Shown here piece after piece: positions 16,119 to 24,125 of a DNA stretch of 27,923 nucleotides. Under the pieces are notes generated by a model, which had not been told where the DNA came from, did no database searches, and was given only the letters and a program-made list of their open reading frames with translations. The stretch's first letter is position 1. Every line of letters starts with the position of its first letter. Made by a program: the position numbers and the translations under genes. Origin of the DNA: a virus; IMG/VR virus record IMGVR_UViG_3300036823_000052, positions 1 to 27,923 of that record; one strand, given 5' to 3'.

Positions 16119-17369
16119 TTAGCGCGCGAGCGCTCTGCGCAGGATGGCATCGCGGGGATCGATATCCCGCTGCGGCTGGCGTCTCTGCTGCTGCTGTTGC
16201 TGCTGGCGTCCACCTGCAGTGGCCGCATCGGCGTTCTTCTTCGCCGCGCCCGGGTTTCCGAAGATCGTGCGTCCTACCTTCGGCGCAATCTCCTGGATTG
16301 CCGCCGTCTCGCGGCTCTGGATCAGCCGCATTGCGCCGGTCTTGTCCTTGCGCGCACACAGGCCGTTCAGATCCTTCTGGAACTTCGAGTCGGCCGACAT
16401 CTTCTCGATCACCTTCGACCGCACCGTGTCGATCGCCAGCGATGCCGCTTCCTTGTCCTCAGGACGCCGCGCAATATAGCTGCCCAGCTCCTTCGTGATC
16501 AGCGGATCGCGGAAGTTGGTCACATCGCGGTTCAGATCCTGCGTAAACAGGTTCGCTTCGCGCTGGTCCAGCTCCTGCACACGGGCATCGACCTTGCCGG
16601 CGCCCGGCTGGGCCTGCCGCTGCAGCGCCTTGCCTGCCTTCTCCGCAAACGAGCCCGTCCAGCCCTTCAGCGTCTGGATCTGCTGGCTCAGCTGGTTGTA
16701 GACGGCCACCAGTGCCGGATTCTGCATCAGCTGCGGGTTGCTCTCGAGCACATACTTCATCTGCTCCATCTGCAGGCCCATGCGGTCCAGGTGCATCGGC
16801 ACGCCGCTCTGCTGGATGGTCGCGTTGAAGACGCCGCTCATCGCATGATCCCATCCCTCGGGATCGACCTGCGCCCACTTCTCGGCCACCGCCGGCGCCA
16901 GCTTCGCAAAGCCCTCCGGAGAGGACGTCGCCATCTGCTCGACGAGCGTGCGATCGCCCGCGGCCACAGCCTGGTTGATCTGCTCCAGCTCTGTCTGCGC
17001 CTGGCGCATGTCGCCTAATGCCGTCGCCAGCGCCTCACGGCCGCCATGCTCCTCGAGGAAGCTCTTCGTGCCATCCAGGTCGAAGTCCTTCAGCTTGTCA
17101 TCGATCGCAAGCTTGCCGAAGAACTGGCCTTTCGCCTCTTTGAAGGCGGCCTGATTCACGCCCTTCAAATCCTTGATCCACTGTGGGAGCTTGCGCTCGT
17201 CCTGCCTTACCTCGCCCCCGGCAGCCGCGGCCGCTGCAGCAGCTGCGTCGCCGTCACCACCACCGGCGCCATCGCCAAGGTCGTCGTCGATGATCTCGTC
17301 ATCTACATGCTGGTCCTGCACATCATCGAGAAGGGGTGCGTCAATCACTGCGCCGTCAAGGTCTGGCAT
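16119..17369 (-). CDS. Scaffold-like protein
   Basis: A 416-residue, predominantly helical protein between portal and coat, the standard place for a capsid scaffold. The N-terminus is strongly acidic (LLDDVQDQHVDDEIIDDDLG) followed by an Ala tract of nine. The middle (about 55-290) is helix-forming and Gln-rich, and the C-terminal end is basic with a run of seven Gln and RRQPQRD before RDAILRRALAR. An acidic N-terminus plus a basic C-terminal helix is the pattern of P22 scaffold, whose C-terminal helix-turn-helix binds coat. TAGGAG gives a good ribosome-binding site. Family membership was not confirmed; role is inferred from position and charge pattern. Confidence 0.65.
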   Translation of the reverse strand: MPDLDGAVIDAPLLDDVQDQHVDDEIIDDDLGDGAGGGDGDAAAAAAAAAGGEVRQDERKLPQWIKDLKGVNQAAFKEAKGQFFGKLAIDDKLKDFDLDGTKSFLEEHGGREALATALGDMRQAQTELEQINQAVAAGDRTLVEQMATSSPEGFAKLAPAVAEKWAQVDPEGWDHAMSGVFNATIQQSGVPMHLDRMGLQMEQMKYVLESNPQLMQNPALVAVYNQLSQQIQTLKGWTGSFAEKAGKALQRQAQPGAGKVDARVQELDQREANLFTQDLNRDVTNFRDPLITKELGSYIARRPEDKEAASLAIDTVRSKVIEKMSADSKFQKDLNGLCARKDKTGAMRLIQSRETAAIQEIAPKVGRTIFGNPGAAKKNADAATAGGRQQQQQQQRRQPQRDIDPRDAILRRALAR

Positions 17370-17384
17370 TTAAATCTCCTAAAA

Positions 17385-18086
17385 TCACCGAACTAATTTC
17401 GATTTATTCGCATACCCCAGCGCCACGCTCGGTGCTGACGGTACTGGCTGAGGCTGTGTCTGCAGCGCCGGCGTCTGGATCTGTCCCAACAGCCGTGAGA
17501 ATGGATGGTCAAGGTACTTGCCAAGCGGCCGCTCGGCCAGCCACTCATCCGCCTTCCCCGCCAGCGATGTGTCTGGAGGAGGAACCGCCATCAGCTGCCG
17601 GATCGGCCGCTCCAGCGCATTCTTCGTCTCATCCCACTTCGCCAGCTGCGGCGGGCTCATCTTTGCCGGAAGCGCTCCCTGCGCCGTCGCCAGGTCTTCC
17701 ACCATCTGCGCCTGCTGCTCGGGGTTGTAGTTCCCGATCGACCGCTGCGGGTTCGCCTCCAGCCCAGGGATGCCGCCGTAGTCGTAATCCTTCGCCGACT
17801 GCGCTCCCCCAGGCAGCAACGCCTGCGAGGCCCGCTGAAAGTCGCCATTCTTCGACTGCTGGGCAATATGGGTCGATTCGTGCGCCGCGACAGGTACCGT
17901 ATACATCCCCGGCTGCATGACTTCGATCTGACGGGTCCCTGGCTGCACGTAAGCGATCGCACCCGAGCCCGGGTTCGACTCCGCTCCACCTGGAGTACTT
18001 CCCTGTACTGTCGGCGCAGGCGGTCCCGTCCAGTACGGCGCGGCAACGTTGGTCACACCCTGCAGGTTCGGCCTGGTCGTCGACAT
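17385..18086 (-). CDS. HExxH putative zinc metallopeptidase in the head module
   Basis: A 233-residue protein with a Pro/Gly-rich N-terminus (1-45), a short beta segment, then VPVAAHESTHIAQQ, where His69, Glu70 and His73 make an HExxH zinc-peptidase motif embedded in a hydrophobic helix. Downstream are YDYGGIPGLEA (101-111) and NYNPEQQAQMVEDL (119-132), which resemble the third-ligand and substrate-side region of small peptidases of the DUF4157/eCIS-core type; Glu110 or Glu123 could be the third ligand. The C-terminal 50 residues are Pro/Gln-rich and disordered. It is between portal and scaffold, starting 2 nt after the portal stop. It could process a head protein, act on the cell envelope at entry, or be an inactive structural protein. 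The motif is clear; the function is inference. Confidence 0.6.
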   Translation of the reverse strand: MSTTRPNLQGVTNVAAPYWTGPPAPTVQGSTPGGAESNPGSGAIAYVQPGTRQIEVMQPGMYTVPVAAHESTHIAQQSKNGDFQRASQALLPGGAQSAKDYDYGGIPGLEANPQRSIGNYNPEQQAQMVEDLATAQGALPAKMSPPQLAKWDETKNALERPIRQLMAVPPPDTSLAGKADEWLAERPLGKYLDHPFSRLLGQIQTPALQTQPQPVPSAPSVALGYANKSKLVR

Positions 18087-18088
18087 CT

Positions 18089-20422
18089 CTACACCGTCCT
18101 CGCCGGCGCAGCAGCTTCCTTCGCAGCCAGCACTGACTTATGCTGTGCATTTGCAGCCTTGTCCTGCGTGTCGGCGGCCTTGTTTTGCGCGTCCGGAACC
18201 ATAGAAGCTTCCACCGCATCCGGAGTCGTCTGCGCCCCTGCTTCGTTCAGCAGCTGCGCAATCGCGGCCGGATCTGTGATCTGTGCAGTCAACGTCACAT
18301 TCGGTGGCTTCGTCTGCGGCTTCGGAGCGGCCGCAGCGATCGCTGCCTCATGCTGGTCTGCATGCAGTTGCACATTCTGGACACCCGCCTGGTTCCCCTG
18401 CTGCAGCTGCTCACGGCACGCCGTGGATGACAGCCATTCGACGATCTTGTCCAGCTCCGGCTGGTGATAGTCGCGCTTGCCCACCGGGACCGAGCTCGTC
18501 ATCGGCTGTGGCGGCGGTGGTTGGCCCGCAGCAGCGGCCTGTTGTGCCGCTTGCTGCCATGCCTGCACCTTCGCCGGATCGTCGTCCGGCACAGGCGGCT
18601 CGCGCAGCAGCTGCTCGATCTCCCAGAGCTGTTTATCTCTGGCCTCGGCCCCCGGAATAATGAACTCCGAAAGCCCACCGAGCTGCGCGCGCAGCTTCAA
18701 ATTGTCGGGCTGCGTCAATACAGCCAATCCCGCATCGCCGCCCTGGCTCAGGTCGGTAGTCATCTGCGCCAACGCGGCACGCTTGTCGGCCGTCGTCTGC
18801 GGAAAGCTCGAATCGGTGTCCGGATAGCAGCCCCAGTTACCGTCCAGGATGGCCGCCGGATTGAACTGCTCCTGCTGACCCTCCCCCTGCACAGCAACGC
18901 TGGCGCCTTCATCCACGCTCATCTGCGCGGCCAGCTTGCAGGTGATCGTGTAGATGCCCGCAAACAGCCACTGAATCCGTCCCCAAGGGTAGGAGAGCTG
19001 CCCCTTTGCCTGGTTGTTCAGCAGCTTGTTCACGCCGACGGTATCCTGCCCCGGCGTATCGCCACCATATTGCGCTGGAAAGTCGCCGGTCGTGAACTGC
19101 GCATCCTGCAGCAGCTTATCCAGCATCGCCACCGTCTGCTCGGAGATCTGCGCCGGCTGCTCCTGGAACACGCAGTCCTGGATCGATTTGTTCTGCCCCG
19201 GCGTCATCACATGGATTGCGCCTGGCTCTGATCGCTCCTCGGGGATCGCCTCGGAGTCCAGCGCACCCCCATCGATCCAGGTCGCCGGGATGCCGTAATC
19301 GGCATTCTCGCGCTGCTGGTTCTTGATGTCGTTGTAGGCTTCCTGGATCGGGACCACATCATGCAGCAGGCTCGGGCGGCTGCTCCCTTCGCCGTCGATT
19401 GCCCACTCGCAGCGCAGCTGGTCCTCGATCGTGCCGCCCTCGCAGTCGCAGCAGACCTCACCGATCACCGTCGCGTGCAGCCCCTTCGGGAAGAGCTCCT
19501 TCAGCTGTGCCTGGACCGCATCAGTGGCCTTGCGATAGCGCGACGGCCGCACCCACGCTTCATGCCGGGTGACCAGATTCTTCAGCGTCTCGCCATAGCC
19601 GCTCGATCCGCGCCGGTTCGCCAGGATGCCCAGCCGCGCGAGGCGCTCATAGCTGGCCTCAGCGTTGCTGTTGTCCCCACTCTCGATGTCGTCAGCGTCG
19701 TCCGGGAACTCGTCCTTTGCCTCATACAAATCCTGCTCGACAGAGAGGATCGCATAGGGCCACCGGAGCATCGTGCGCGCGAAGATCGGCACCTTCGACT
19801 CAAGCACGCCGAACATCGCGGTCTGCAGCTTGCCGTCCTTATCGATCCACGATCGCGAAACCACGCGGCCGTCCGTGCACAGGTACCCCGAGGCCTCGGC
19901 CTGCAGGTCCTTCATGTTCACCAGACGATCGACCCGGTGACGCATCTTCTCGGCATAGGCTGCAGCCGTAATGTCCCGCGAAACCGTCAGATCGTCGGGC
20001 ACAAAGTTCACGCCCGGAGGGTTCTGGCTCAGGATCGACACAAACGACCGGCGGTGCGGCGTGTAGATGTTGTACACGTCCATATATGCCGGCAGCTCTT
20101 CCCCACTCGCCTCAGGCAGCGCATAGGTGTAACTGCGACTGTCGTACCAGAGATGCTGGATGCCGTTCTTGAAGCTCCGCTGCTTCCACGCGTCCTTGAC
20201 CTCGGACCGCCGTGAGCTTAGCTCTTCCTTGAGTGCGCCCTTGACCAGGTCAACAACGGCTGTCTTCGCCTCAGCCGTCATCCGCTTGAAGAGCGAGTCA
20301 TCAGCAGTTTCCTCATCGTCGTCGAGGGGCGGCTTCTCAATGCCTGTAATCGCGGCATTCGTCTTAGGCCGTTGACTCGCTGCAGCCATCGCAGACTGCA
20401 GTACTGCAGCGGCCGCGCTCAA
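18089..20422 (-). CDS. Portal protein, P22-type
   Basis: A 777-residue protein similar in size to P22 gp1 (725). It has an N-terminal helical region, then DVYNIYTPHRRSFVSILSQNPPGV (about 115-138), a central domain with Trp/Tyr-rich strands (WIDKDGKLQTAMFGVLESKV), the LLHDVVPIQEAYNDIKNQQRENADY wing-to-stem helix (about 353-377) and a PGQDTVGVNKLLNNQAKGQL crown-side segment. The C-terminal 100 residues are Ala/Gln/Lys-rich with repeating seven-residue units (ADTQDKAANAQHK), fitting the long helical barrel of P22-like portals. It forms the dodecameric ring through which DNA is packed. The start is TTG at 20422, overlapping the upstream stop (TTGA) with AAGG before it; ATG at 20389 has no ribosome-binding site. 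Confidence 0.8.
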   Translation of the reverse strand: MSAAAAVLQSAMAAASQRPKTNAAITGIEKPPLDDDEETADDSLFKRMTAEAKTAVVDLVKGALKEELSSRRSEVKDAWKQRSFKNGIQHLWYDSRSYTYALPEASGEELPAYMDVYNIYTPHRRSFVSILSQNPPGVNFVPDDLTVSRDITAAAYAEKMRHRVDRLVNMKDLQAEASGYLCTDGRVVSRSWIDKDGKLQTAMFGVLESKVPIFARTMLRWPYAILSVEQDLYEAKDEFPDDADDIESGDNSNAEASYERLARLGILANRRGSSGYGETLKNLVTRHEAWVRPSRYRKATDAVQAQLKELFPKGLHATVIGEVCCDCEGGTIEDQLRCEWAIDGEGSSRPSLLHDVVPIQEAYNDIKNQQRENADYGIPATWIDGGALDSEAIPEERSEPGAIHVMTPGQNKSIQDCVFQEQPAQISEQTVAMLDKLLQDAQFTTGDFPAQYGGDTPGQDTVGVNKLLNNQAKGQLSYPWGRIQWLFAGIYTITCKLAAQMSVDEGASVAVQGEGQQEQFNPAAILDGNWGCYPDTDSSFPQTTADKRAALAQMTTDLSQGGDAGLAVLTQPDNLKLRAQLGGLSEFIIPGAEARDKQLWEIEQLLREPPVPDDDPAKVQAWQQAAQQAAAAGQPPPPQPMTSSVPVGKRDYHQPELDKIVEWLSSTACREQLQQGNQAGVQNVQLHADQHEAAIAAAAPKPQTKPPNVTLTAQITDPAAIAQLLNEAGAQTTPDAVEASMVPDAQNKAADTQDKAANAQHKSVLAAKEAAAPARTV

Positions 20423-20751
20423 GCCTGCACCTTCTGCGGCTCATCGGCCCGGCGCTCGACCATCTCGCGGATCTGCGACCAGCGCCGCTGGACTGGCTTC
20501 GCCTGCGCCTTCGCAGGCACAACCGGCTTCGCCTTCTCGATCGCCACCAGCAGCTCAGCGTGGCGCTCGTCCTCCTGCAGCTTCAGGGCCTCGAGCTCCT
20601 TGCGCAGCGACTGGTCCACAGTCATGCGCTGCTTCCGTTCCATCTCGACGCGTCTGACAGCTCGCGCGCGCATCTGCTGCAGCTCGCGACGCAACCACCA
20701 GATCACGCCACCTTCAGCCATCAAACCCAGTCCCACAACAGCCCAGATCAC
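20419..20751 (-). CDS. Small membrane-anchored coiled-coil protein
   Basis: A 110-residue protein beginning MIWAVVGLGLMAEGGVIWWL, a single transmembrane segment, followed by a basic region and a long coiled coil (LRRELQQMRARAVRRVEMERKQ to ERHAELLVAIEKA) and an Arg/Lys-rich C-terminus. I chose GTG at 20751, directly after the upstream stop; the longer frame is an antisense-free but ribosome-binding-site-less extension of the overlapping gene. Architecture recalls inner-membrane spanin subunits (Rz) or small virion proteins, but no endolysin or holin is adjacent, so the role is unknown. It is wedged between an exported protein and the portal gene. Confidence 0.5.
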   Translation of the reverse strand: MIWAVVGLGLMAEGGVIWWLRRELQQMRARAVRRVEMERKQRMTVDQSLRKELEALKLQEDERHAELLVAIEKAKPVVPAKAQAKPVQRRWSQIREMVERRADEPQKVQA

Positions 20752-20753
20752 GG

Positions 20754-21209
20754 TCAGTATGCCGCCCAGGTGATGCGCACCACCGCGCCGGTTGGGGTCC
20801 CGCTCAGCACCAGGCACACGTTCTGCCCTGCCGGCACGTTCAACGCGCTGCCCGCGCTGAAGCTCTCAGCCACCAGCTGCACCGCCGACGTGGCGCCCAG
20901 GTACTTAGGAGTCACGAGCGCCTGCCCTGTCGCACATACCGAGCCTGTCCCGCTCACCAGCCCAAAGGTCACTGCCGTCGACGTCTGGCTGATCTGCAGC
21001 GCATAGCTGCAGATGTGAACCGCCAGCCCCGAGATGTTCGTCGGCACCGTAATCACCTGCGTGTTCGCGGTCAGCGTGGCGCTCGCATAGATCTGCGCGT
21101 TATTGCAGGTGTTCTGCGTCTGCGCCGCTGCCGTCTGGGCGCATCCCGCTGCTGCTAGCGTCAGTGCGCTAGCGAGAAACCACTTCAATCGCCGCTTTAA
21201 CATCTTCAT
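20754..21209 (-). CDS. Exported cysteine-containing phage protein (signal peptide, possible lipoprotein)
   Basis: A 151-residue protein with a clear signal sequence: MKMLKRRLKWF, hydrophobic ASALTLAAA, then Gly-Cys at 22-23. The Cys gives an imperfect lipobox (AAGC rather than LxGC), and an AAAQ site at about 27-30 offers an ordinary signal peptidase I cut. The mature part is a beta-rich domain with several cysteines (NTCNNAQIYASATL, VHICSYALQISQ, GSVCATGQALV, QNVCLVL), the type of pattern found in many exported proteins of soil bacteria and their phages. ATG at 21209 has GAGG upstream. Placed between terminase and portal, it could be a periplasmic exclusion factor, a receptor-masking protein or a virion protein. 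Export is well supported; function is unknown. Confidence 0.6.
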   Translation of the reverse strand: MKMLKRRLKWFLASALTLAAAGCAQTAAAQTQNTCNNAQIYASATLTANTQVITVPTNISGLAVHICSYALQISQTSTAVTFGLVSGTGSVCATGQALVTPKYLGATSAVQLVAESFSAGSALNVPAGQNVCLVLSGTPTGAVVRITWAAY

Positions 21210-21226
21210 TGCCACATCCTCACGCA

Positions 21227-21270
21227 CTTACATCGCGTACTTTGCGTTCTTACTTCGCGTCCGTTGCGTT
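21227..21270. repeat. Two-copy 22-bp tandem repeat upstream of the exported-protein gene
   Basis: Unit 1 (21227-21248) and unit 2 (21249-21270) agree at 19 of 22 positions; each begins with CTTAC[A/T]TCGCGT and ends TTGCGTT. They lie in a 116-bp intergenic gap, with unit 1 starting 18 bp before the ATG at 21209. The exact two-turn spacing fits a repeated protein-binding site (operator) or iteron. No third copy follows. Confidence 0.6.
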
Positions 21271-21325
21271 AGTCGTTGCTGCTGCCCTCAACCCGCGGCA
21301 CGGGGCTTCAAAATGCGCGATGGAA

Positions 21326-21673
21326 CTACCGCGCGCCTTTACTCGTCCGCCGGCTGCCCGTCCGTCGATTCTCATAACAGGCGTGTCCAACGAACTGTCC
21401 GCGCGGCCACCCCGTAACGCTTTTACCCGTCTCAGCGCACGTCCCGGGGAAACCCCAGATGCTGACGAGCCGCTCCCGCCGATCAAACTTCTCCCGCTGA
21501 AAGTGCGCGCAGGTATTGCAGCTCGCATCGAACGCATCCGTTCCATCGGGACCCTCCAGGTGATCCATCAACCAGGTCAACCCATCGTTCAGTCCATGGA
21601 ATGCTTGCGCGATCCCGGCAAGACCTCCGTCTGCCCCAGATATCTGCTCGATCTCGACAAAGCCGCTGCTCAT
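21326..21673 (-). CDS. Small four-cysteine phage protein
   Basis: A 115-residue protein starting MSSGFVEIEQISGADGG, 1 nt after the large terminase stop. The first half is helical (GLAGIAQAFHGLNDGLTWLM) and the second half holds Cys52, Cys55, Cys79 and Cys99 with CNTCAHF and GWPRGQFVGHAC, a probable zinc-binding knuckle. The longer frame reaching back into the terminase gene is rejected because this start fits the operon spacing. It could be a DNA-binding or packaging accessory factor, but there is no recognised family. Confidence 0.5.
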   Translation of the reverse strand: MSSGFVEIEQISGADGGLAGIAQAFHGLNDGLTWLMDHLEGPDGTDAFDASCNTCAHFQREKFDRRERLVSIWGFPGTCAETGKSVTGWPRGQFVGHACYENRRTGSRRTSKGAR

Positions 21674-21674
21674 C

Positions 21675-23282
21675 TCACCCACCCCTATGCCAGCGCTTCT
21701 TCTTCCGGCGCTCGCTTTCCATCCGCATCCGCACCATGTTGGCCCCGGTCGGCCCAAACTTCTTATTTGCTTCCTCGACGGCCTCGGCCAGCACCACCGC
21801 AAACGGCTTCGGCACAGTCCCCACCATCGACTTCAGGCCGTACCGCGACGTCTCACTAACGTCCTGCTCGAGCTTGGCCTGCCCTTTGTCGGTCTTCAGC
21901 ACCACGTCCAGGTCCTTCGGGTCGCGCATCAGCAACGGGATAGCATCCAGCACCTCGGGGCACTCACTACTGATCAGCCAGACAGTATCGCCGGTAGTAC
22001 CGTGGCTCTTCGTGTTCCACAGCATGGAGTGCATCAGCGACCAGCCGCCCGACCGGTCCGTATCGGCCCACTCCGGCGCCGGCATGTGGCCTTTGCGCAT
22101 CTCGGCCGCCTGGTTATCGGCGATCGTGTTCGCCGAGTCCCGCTCTCCGAACGCATCCGGGCTCAAAAAGAAGTTCTTGACCCGCCGGCGTTCAGCCTCC
22201 GGCGTCGCTTCCACGATCCGCTGCCCAACCTGCGTGCTGGTGAGCTCGCTCACAATCAGCCGGCGATAGGTGATCACTACCTTCAGCGGCTTCGTCACAT
22301 CCCAGCCCAGGATCGCCTTCGCGTCCCCAGGGCTCAGCGTCGACATTGAATGCCACTGCGTGCAGCAGTAGTGGGCTTTTCCCCAGTCCTGGCTGATCCA
22401 AAGCTTGTCCCAGGGCTTCTGGATCGCCGCGATCGTGTCGCGGTCCACCATGGTCGAGGCCTTGTCGAAGACGCGCCCAAAGTAGGCGCCCTCCATCGAG
22501 TCCCAGGAGCTTTCCCAGTCCCGGTTCCGGATCGCCTCGTCGTCCGACGCCAGCATCTTCGTATACTCACCGCGCGTCGCTGCATACTTCTTGCGCTCGG
22601 CGTCGCTCCACCGGTAGTAATCCTTCGGCGTCAGCTCGTCTTGAACGAGTGCCGCGCGAACCCACTCGACGTTGTCCCACGGGTAGAAGTGGATGAACGC
22701 ATAGTCATCCGGGTCTTCACCCTCGTTGTACTCATGCGTATCGAACCACTTGCGCAGGTCCTGGATCGAAGCCCCGCCCATGTTGAACAACAGGATTGTG
22801 ACGGCCTTTTCGCCCCCTGGCCACCTGCATGCCTTGCGGATCTCGTTGATCTCCGCCTTGGTGAACTGCTCGGCCTGGTCAATGATGATGAACTTGTAAC
22901 TTGCCGAGCGGAACCGCGTCTCAATATCCGCGAGGTTCTCTCCGTAGCTGAAGTCCAGCTGCGAGAAGATCTCCGTCCCATCCTTCGCAGTACCTGTTGG
23001 AATGATCAGGTTCTGGTTGGAGACAGACATGTACTGCTTCAGCTGCGGCCACGTTCGCTTGATGGGCTCGAAGTGATATTTCTTCACCTGCGCCCAGTTG
23101 CGCATCACGAAACAGCCCAGAATCCCCGGCTGTTCCAGCAGCAGCGAGAGCGCAATGCGGTCCGCTCCGCCAGACTTAGCCGCTCCTCGACCGCCGCCGC
23201 CACCGATACACTTCGCAGGTCCGTCCGTGACCAGGTCCCGCAGCCTGAACTGCTTTGGCTGCAGCCTGATCTTGAGATCCAC
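21675..23282 (-). CDS. terL: Terminase large subunit (packaging ATPase and nuclease)
   Basis: A 535-residue protein. The ATPase domain shows a Walker A-like Gly-rich loop (GGGGGRGAAKSGG, residues 27-39), and a Walker B strand FIIIDQAEQF (131-140). The C-terminal nuclease domain has the RNase H-like acidic residues Asp299 (WISQDWGKAH), Asp376 (FFLSPDAFG) and Asp474 (QDVSETSRYGL). It cuts concatemeric DNA and drives it into the prohead through the portal. Walker B reads Asp-Gln rather than the common Asp-Glu, with Glu138 three residues on. Start is GTG at 23282, overlapping the small subunit stop (TAGTG) behind a strong AGGAGGAA site. The cluster of basic residues at the end (RRKKKRWHRGG) may contact DNA. 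The identification is strong. Confidence 0.93.
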   Translation of the reverse strand: MDLKIRLQPKQFRLRDLVTDGPAKCIGGGGGRGAAKSGGADRIALSLLLEQPGILGCFVMRNWAQVKKYHFEPIKRTWPQLKQYMSVSNQNLIIPTGTAKDGTEIFSQLDFSYGENLADIETRFRSASYKFIIIDQAEQFTKAEINEIRKACRWPGGEKAVTILLFNMGGASIQDLRKWFDTHEYNEGEDPDDYAFIHFYPWDNVEWVRAALVQDELTPKDYYRWSDAERKKYAATRGEYTKMLASDDEAIRNRDWESSWDSMEGAYFGRVFDKASTMVDRDTIAAIQKPWDKLWISQDWGKAHYCCTQWHSMSTLSPGDAKAILGWDVTKPLKVVITYRRLIVSELTSTQVGQRIVEATPEAERRRVKNFFLSPDAFGERDSANTIADNQAAEMRKGHMPAPEWADTDRSGGWSLMHSMLWNTKSHGTTGDTVWLISSECPEVLDAIPLLMRDPKDLDVVLKTDKGQAKLEQDVSETSRYGLKSMVGTVPKPFAVVLAEAVEEANKKFGPTGANMVRMRMESERRKKKRWHRGG

Positions 23283-23965
23283 TATTCCTCCTGGTCGACG
23301 CGCTCGAGCTTAAACACCACAGGGCCACCATTCGGTCCGGTCAGTGTCGTGTCCACCTTGTTGCCGTAACGTTTCGTGAGGATCTTCGACATTGCCCATT
23401 TGCGGACATCTGTGCGCAGCTTCGAACGCTGGATCAGCTCATAATTCGGGGCTTCGTAGGGCATCCCGCTAGCGCTGTAACGCGTCATCCAGTCATTCGA
23501 GCCGTCGTCCGCAATCTCCACCAGCTCGTCGTAAAACGTCTCAGCCTGGATCTCGCGCGCCTGCGCGTACTGCTCACTAAAAGCCGTGTCATTCAGTCGC
23601 CAGCGGAGGACAGTCGCCATCTCTGGCATGGCGTCATCGCGGCAGATCGCCCTCAGGCTCTCACCACTTGCGATCCGAATGCAGATCTCTTCCGCCATCG
23701 CCTTCGTCAGCAGGCCAGGGCGACCTACTTTCCGTCCAGCCACCTTCGGAGCCTCAATAGGAGGCAGCTCGAGTTCCGGAATAATCTGCGGATGATTTTC
23801 AGCATTTTTGCACGATCGCTTCGATGCGGCCTTATCTGGAGAGGCTTTTATCGCTTCCAGCTCGGCCGCTTTTTGTGCGGCAGCGATAAACTTCCGCACC
23901 TTCGCAGCGCGCGCCCGGTCCTTAGGCGGGTCGCCCTGGGTACTGGTCACGGATGTATTGCGCAA
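23282..23965 (-). CDS. terS: Terminase small subunit
   Basis: A 227-residue protein. Residues 1-78 are Ala/Lys-rich and probably flexible. Residues 81-126 (GRPGLLTKAMAEEICIRIAS then GESLRAICRDDAMPEMATVL, RWR) match the helix-turn-helix region of phage small terminases in which a GRP tract is followed by SLRxICRDDxMP and an RW pair. EIADDGSNDW and the RSKLRTDVRKWAMSKILTKRYG segment (about 179-202) are also typical. It recognises the packaging site and recruits the large subunit. The start is TTG at 23965 with AAGGGGAAG before it, overlapping the upstream KTSC gene by 44 nt; GTG at 23950 is an alternative without a site. Confidence 0.88.
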   Translation of the reverse strand: MRNTSVTSTQGDPPKDRARAAKVRKFIAAAQKAAELEAIKASPDKAASKRSCKNAENHPQIIPELELPPIEAPKVAGRKVGRPGLLTKAMAEEICIRIASGESLRAICRDDAMPEMATVLRWRLNDTAFSEQYAQAREIQAETFYDELVEIADDGSNDWMTRYSASGMPYEAPNYELIQRSKLRTDVRKWAMSKILTKRYGNKVDTTLTGPNGGPVVFKLERVDQEE

Positions 23966-24125
23966 TGAACTTCCCCTTGCTCGGCGCGTCCATCAGCCGC
24001 TTATGCAGCGCTGCCGGCACACCCGGATGCACATAGGTCCGGCCGCCACGGTAGGTCACATGCAGGTTCTGGCCGTCATGCCCAATCGCCTCGGCCGCCT
24101 CGCTCGTTACCGGTGTCATGTTCAT
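23922..24125 (-). CDS. KTSC-domain protein
   Basis: A 67-residue protein consisting of one KTSC domain: MTPVTSEAAEAIGHD, strand LHVTYRGGRTYVHPGVP and helix-turn DAPSKGKFIAQYIRDQYP (46-63). KTSC domains are named from the C-terminus of some lysyl-tRNA synthetases and are frequent as tiny proteins in phages and mobile elements; a nucleic-acid role is supposed but not established. ATG at 24125 overlaps the previous stop (ATGA), so the long upstream extension is a shadow. Located directly before the terminase genes. Confidence 0.82.
   Translation of the reverse strand: MNMTPVTSEAAEAIGHDGQNLHVTYRGGRTYVHPGVPAALHKRLMDAPSKGKFIAQYIRDQYPGRPA

Noticed and set aside
22350-23369. Plus-strand open frame of 339 codons
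   Set aside because: It is antisense to the large terminase, Arg/Leu/Val-rich in the pattern of a reverse-complement shadow, with no domain.
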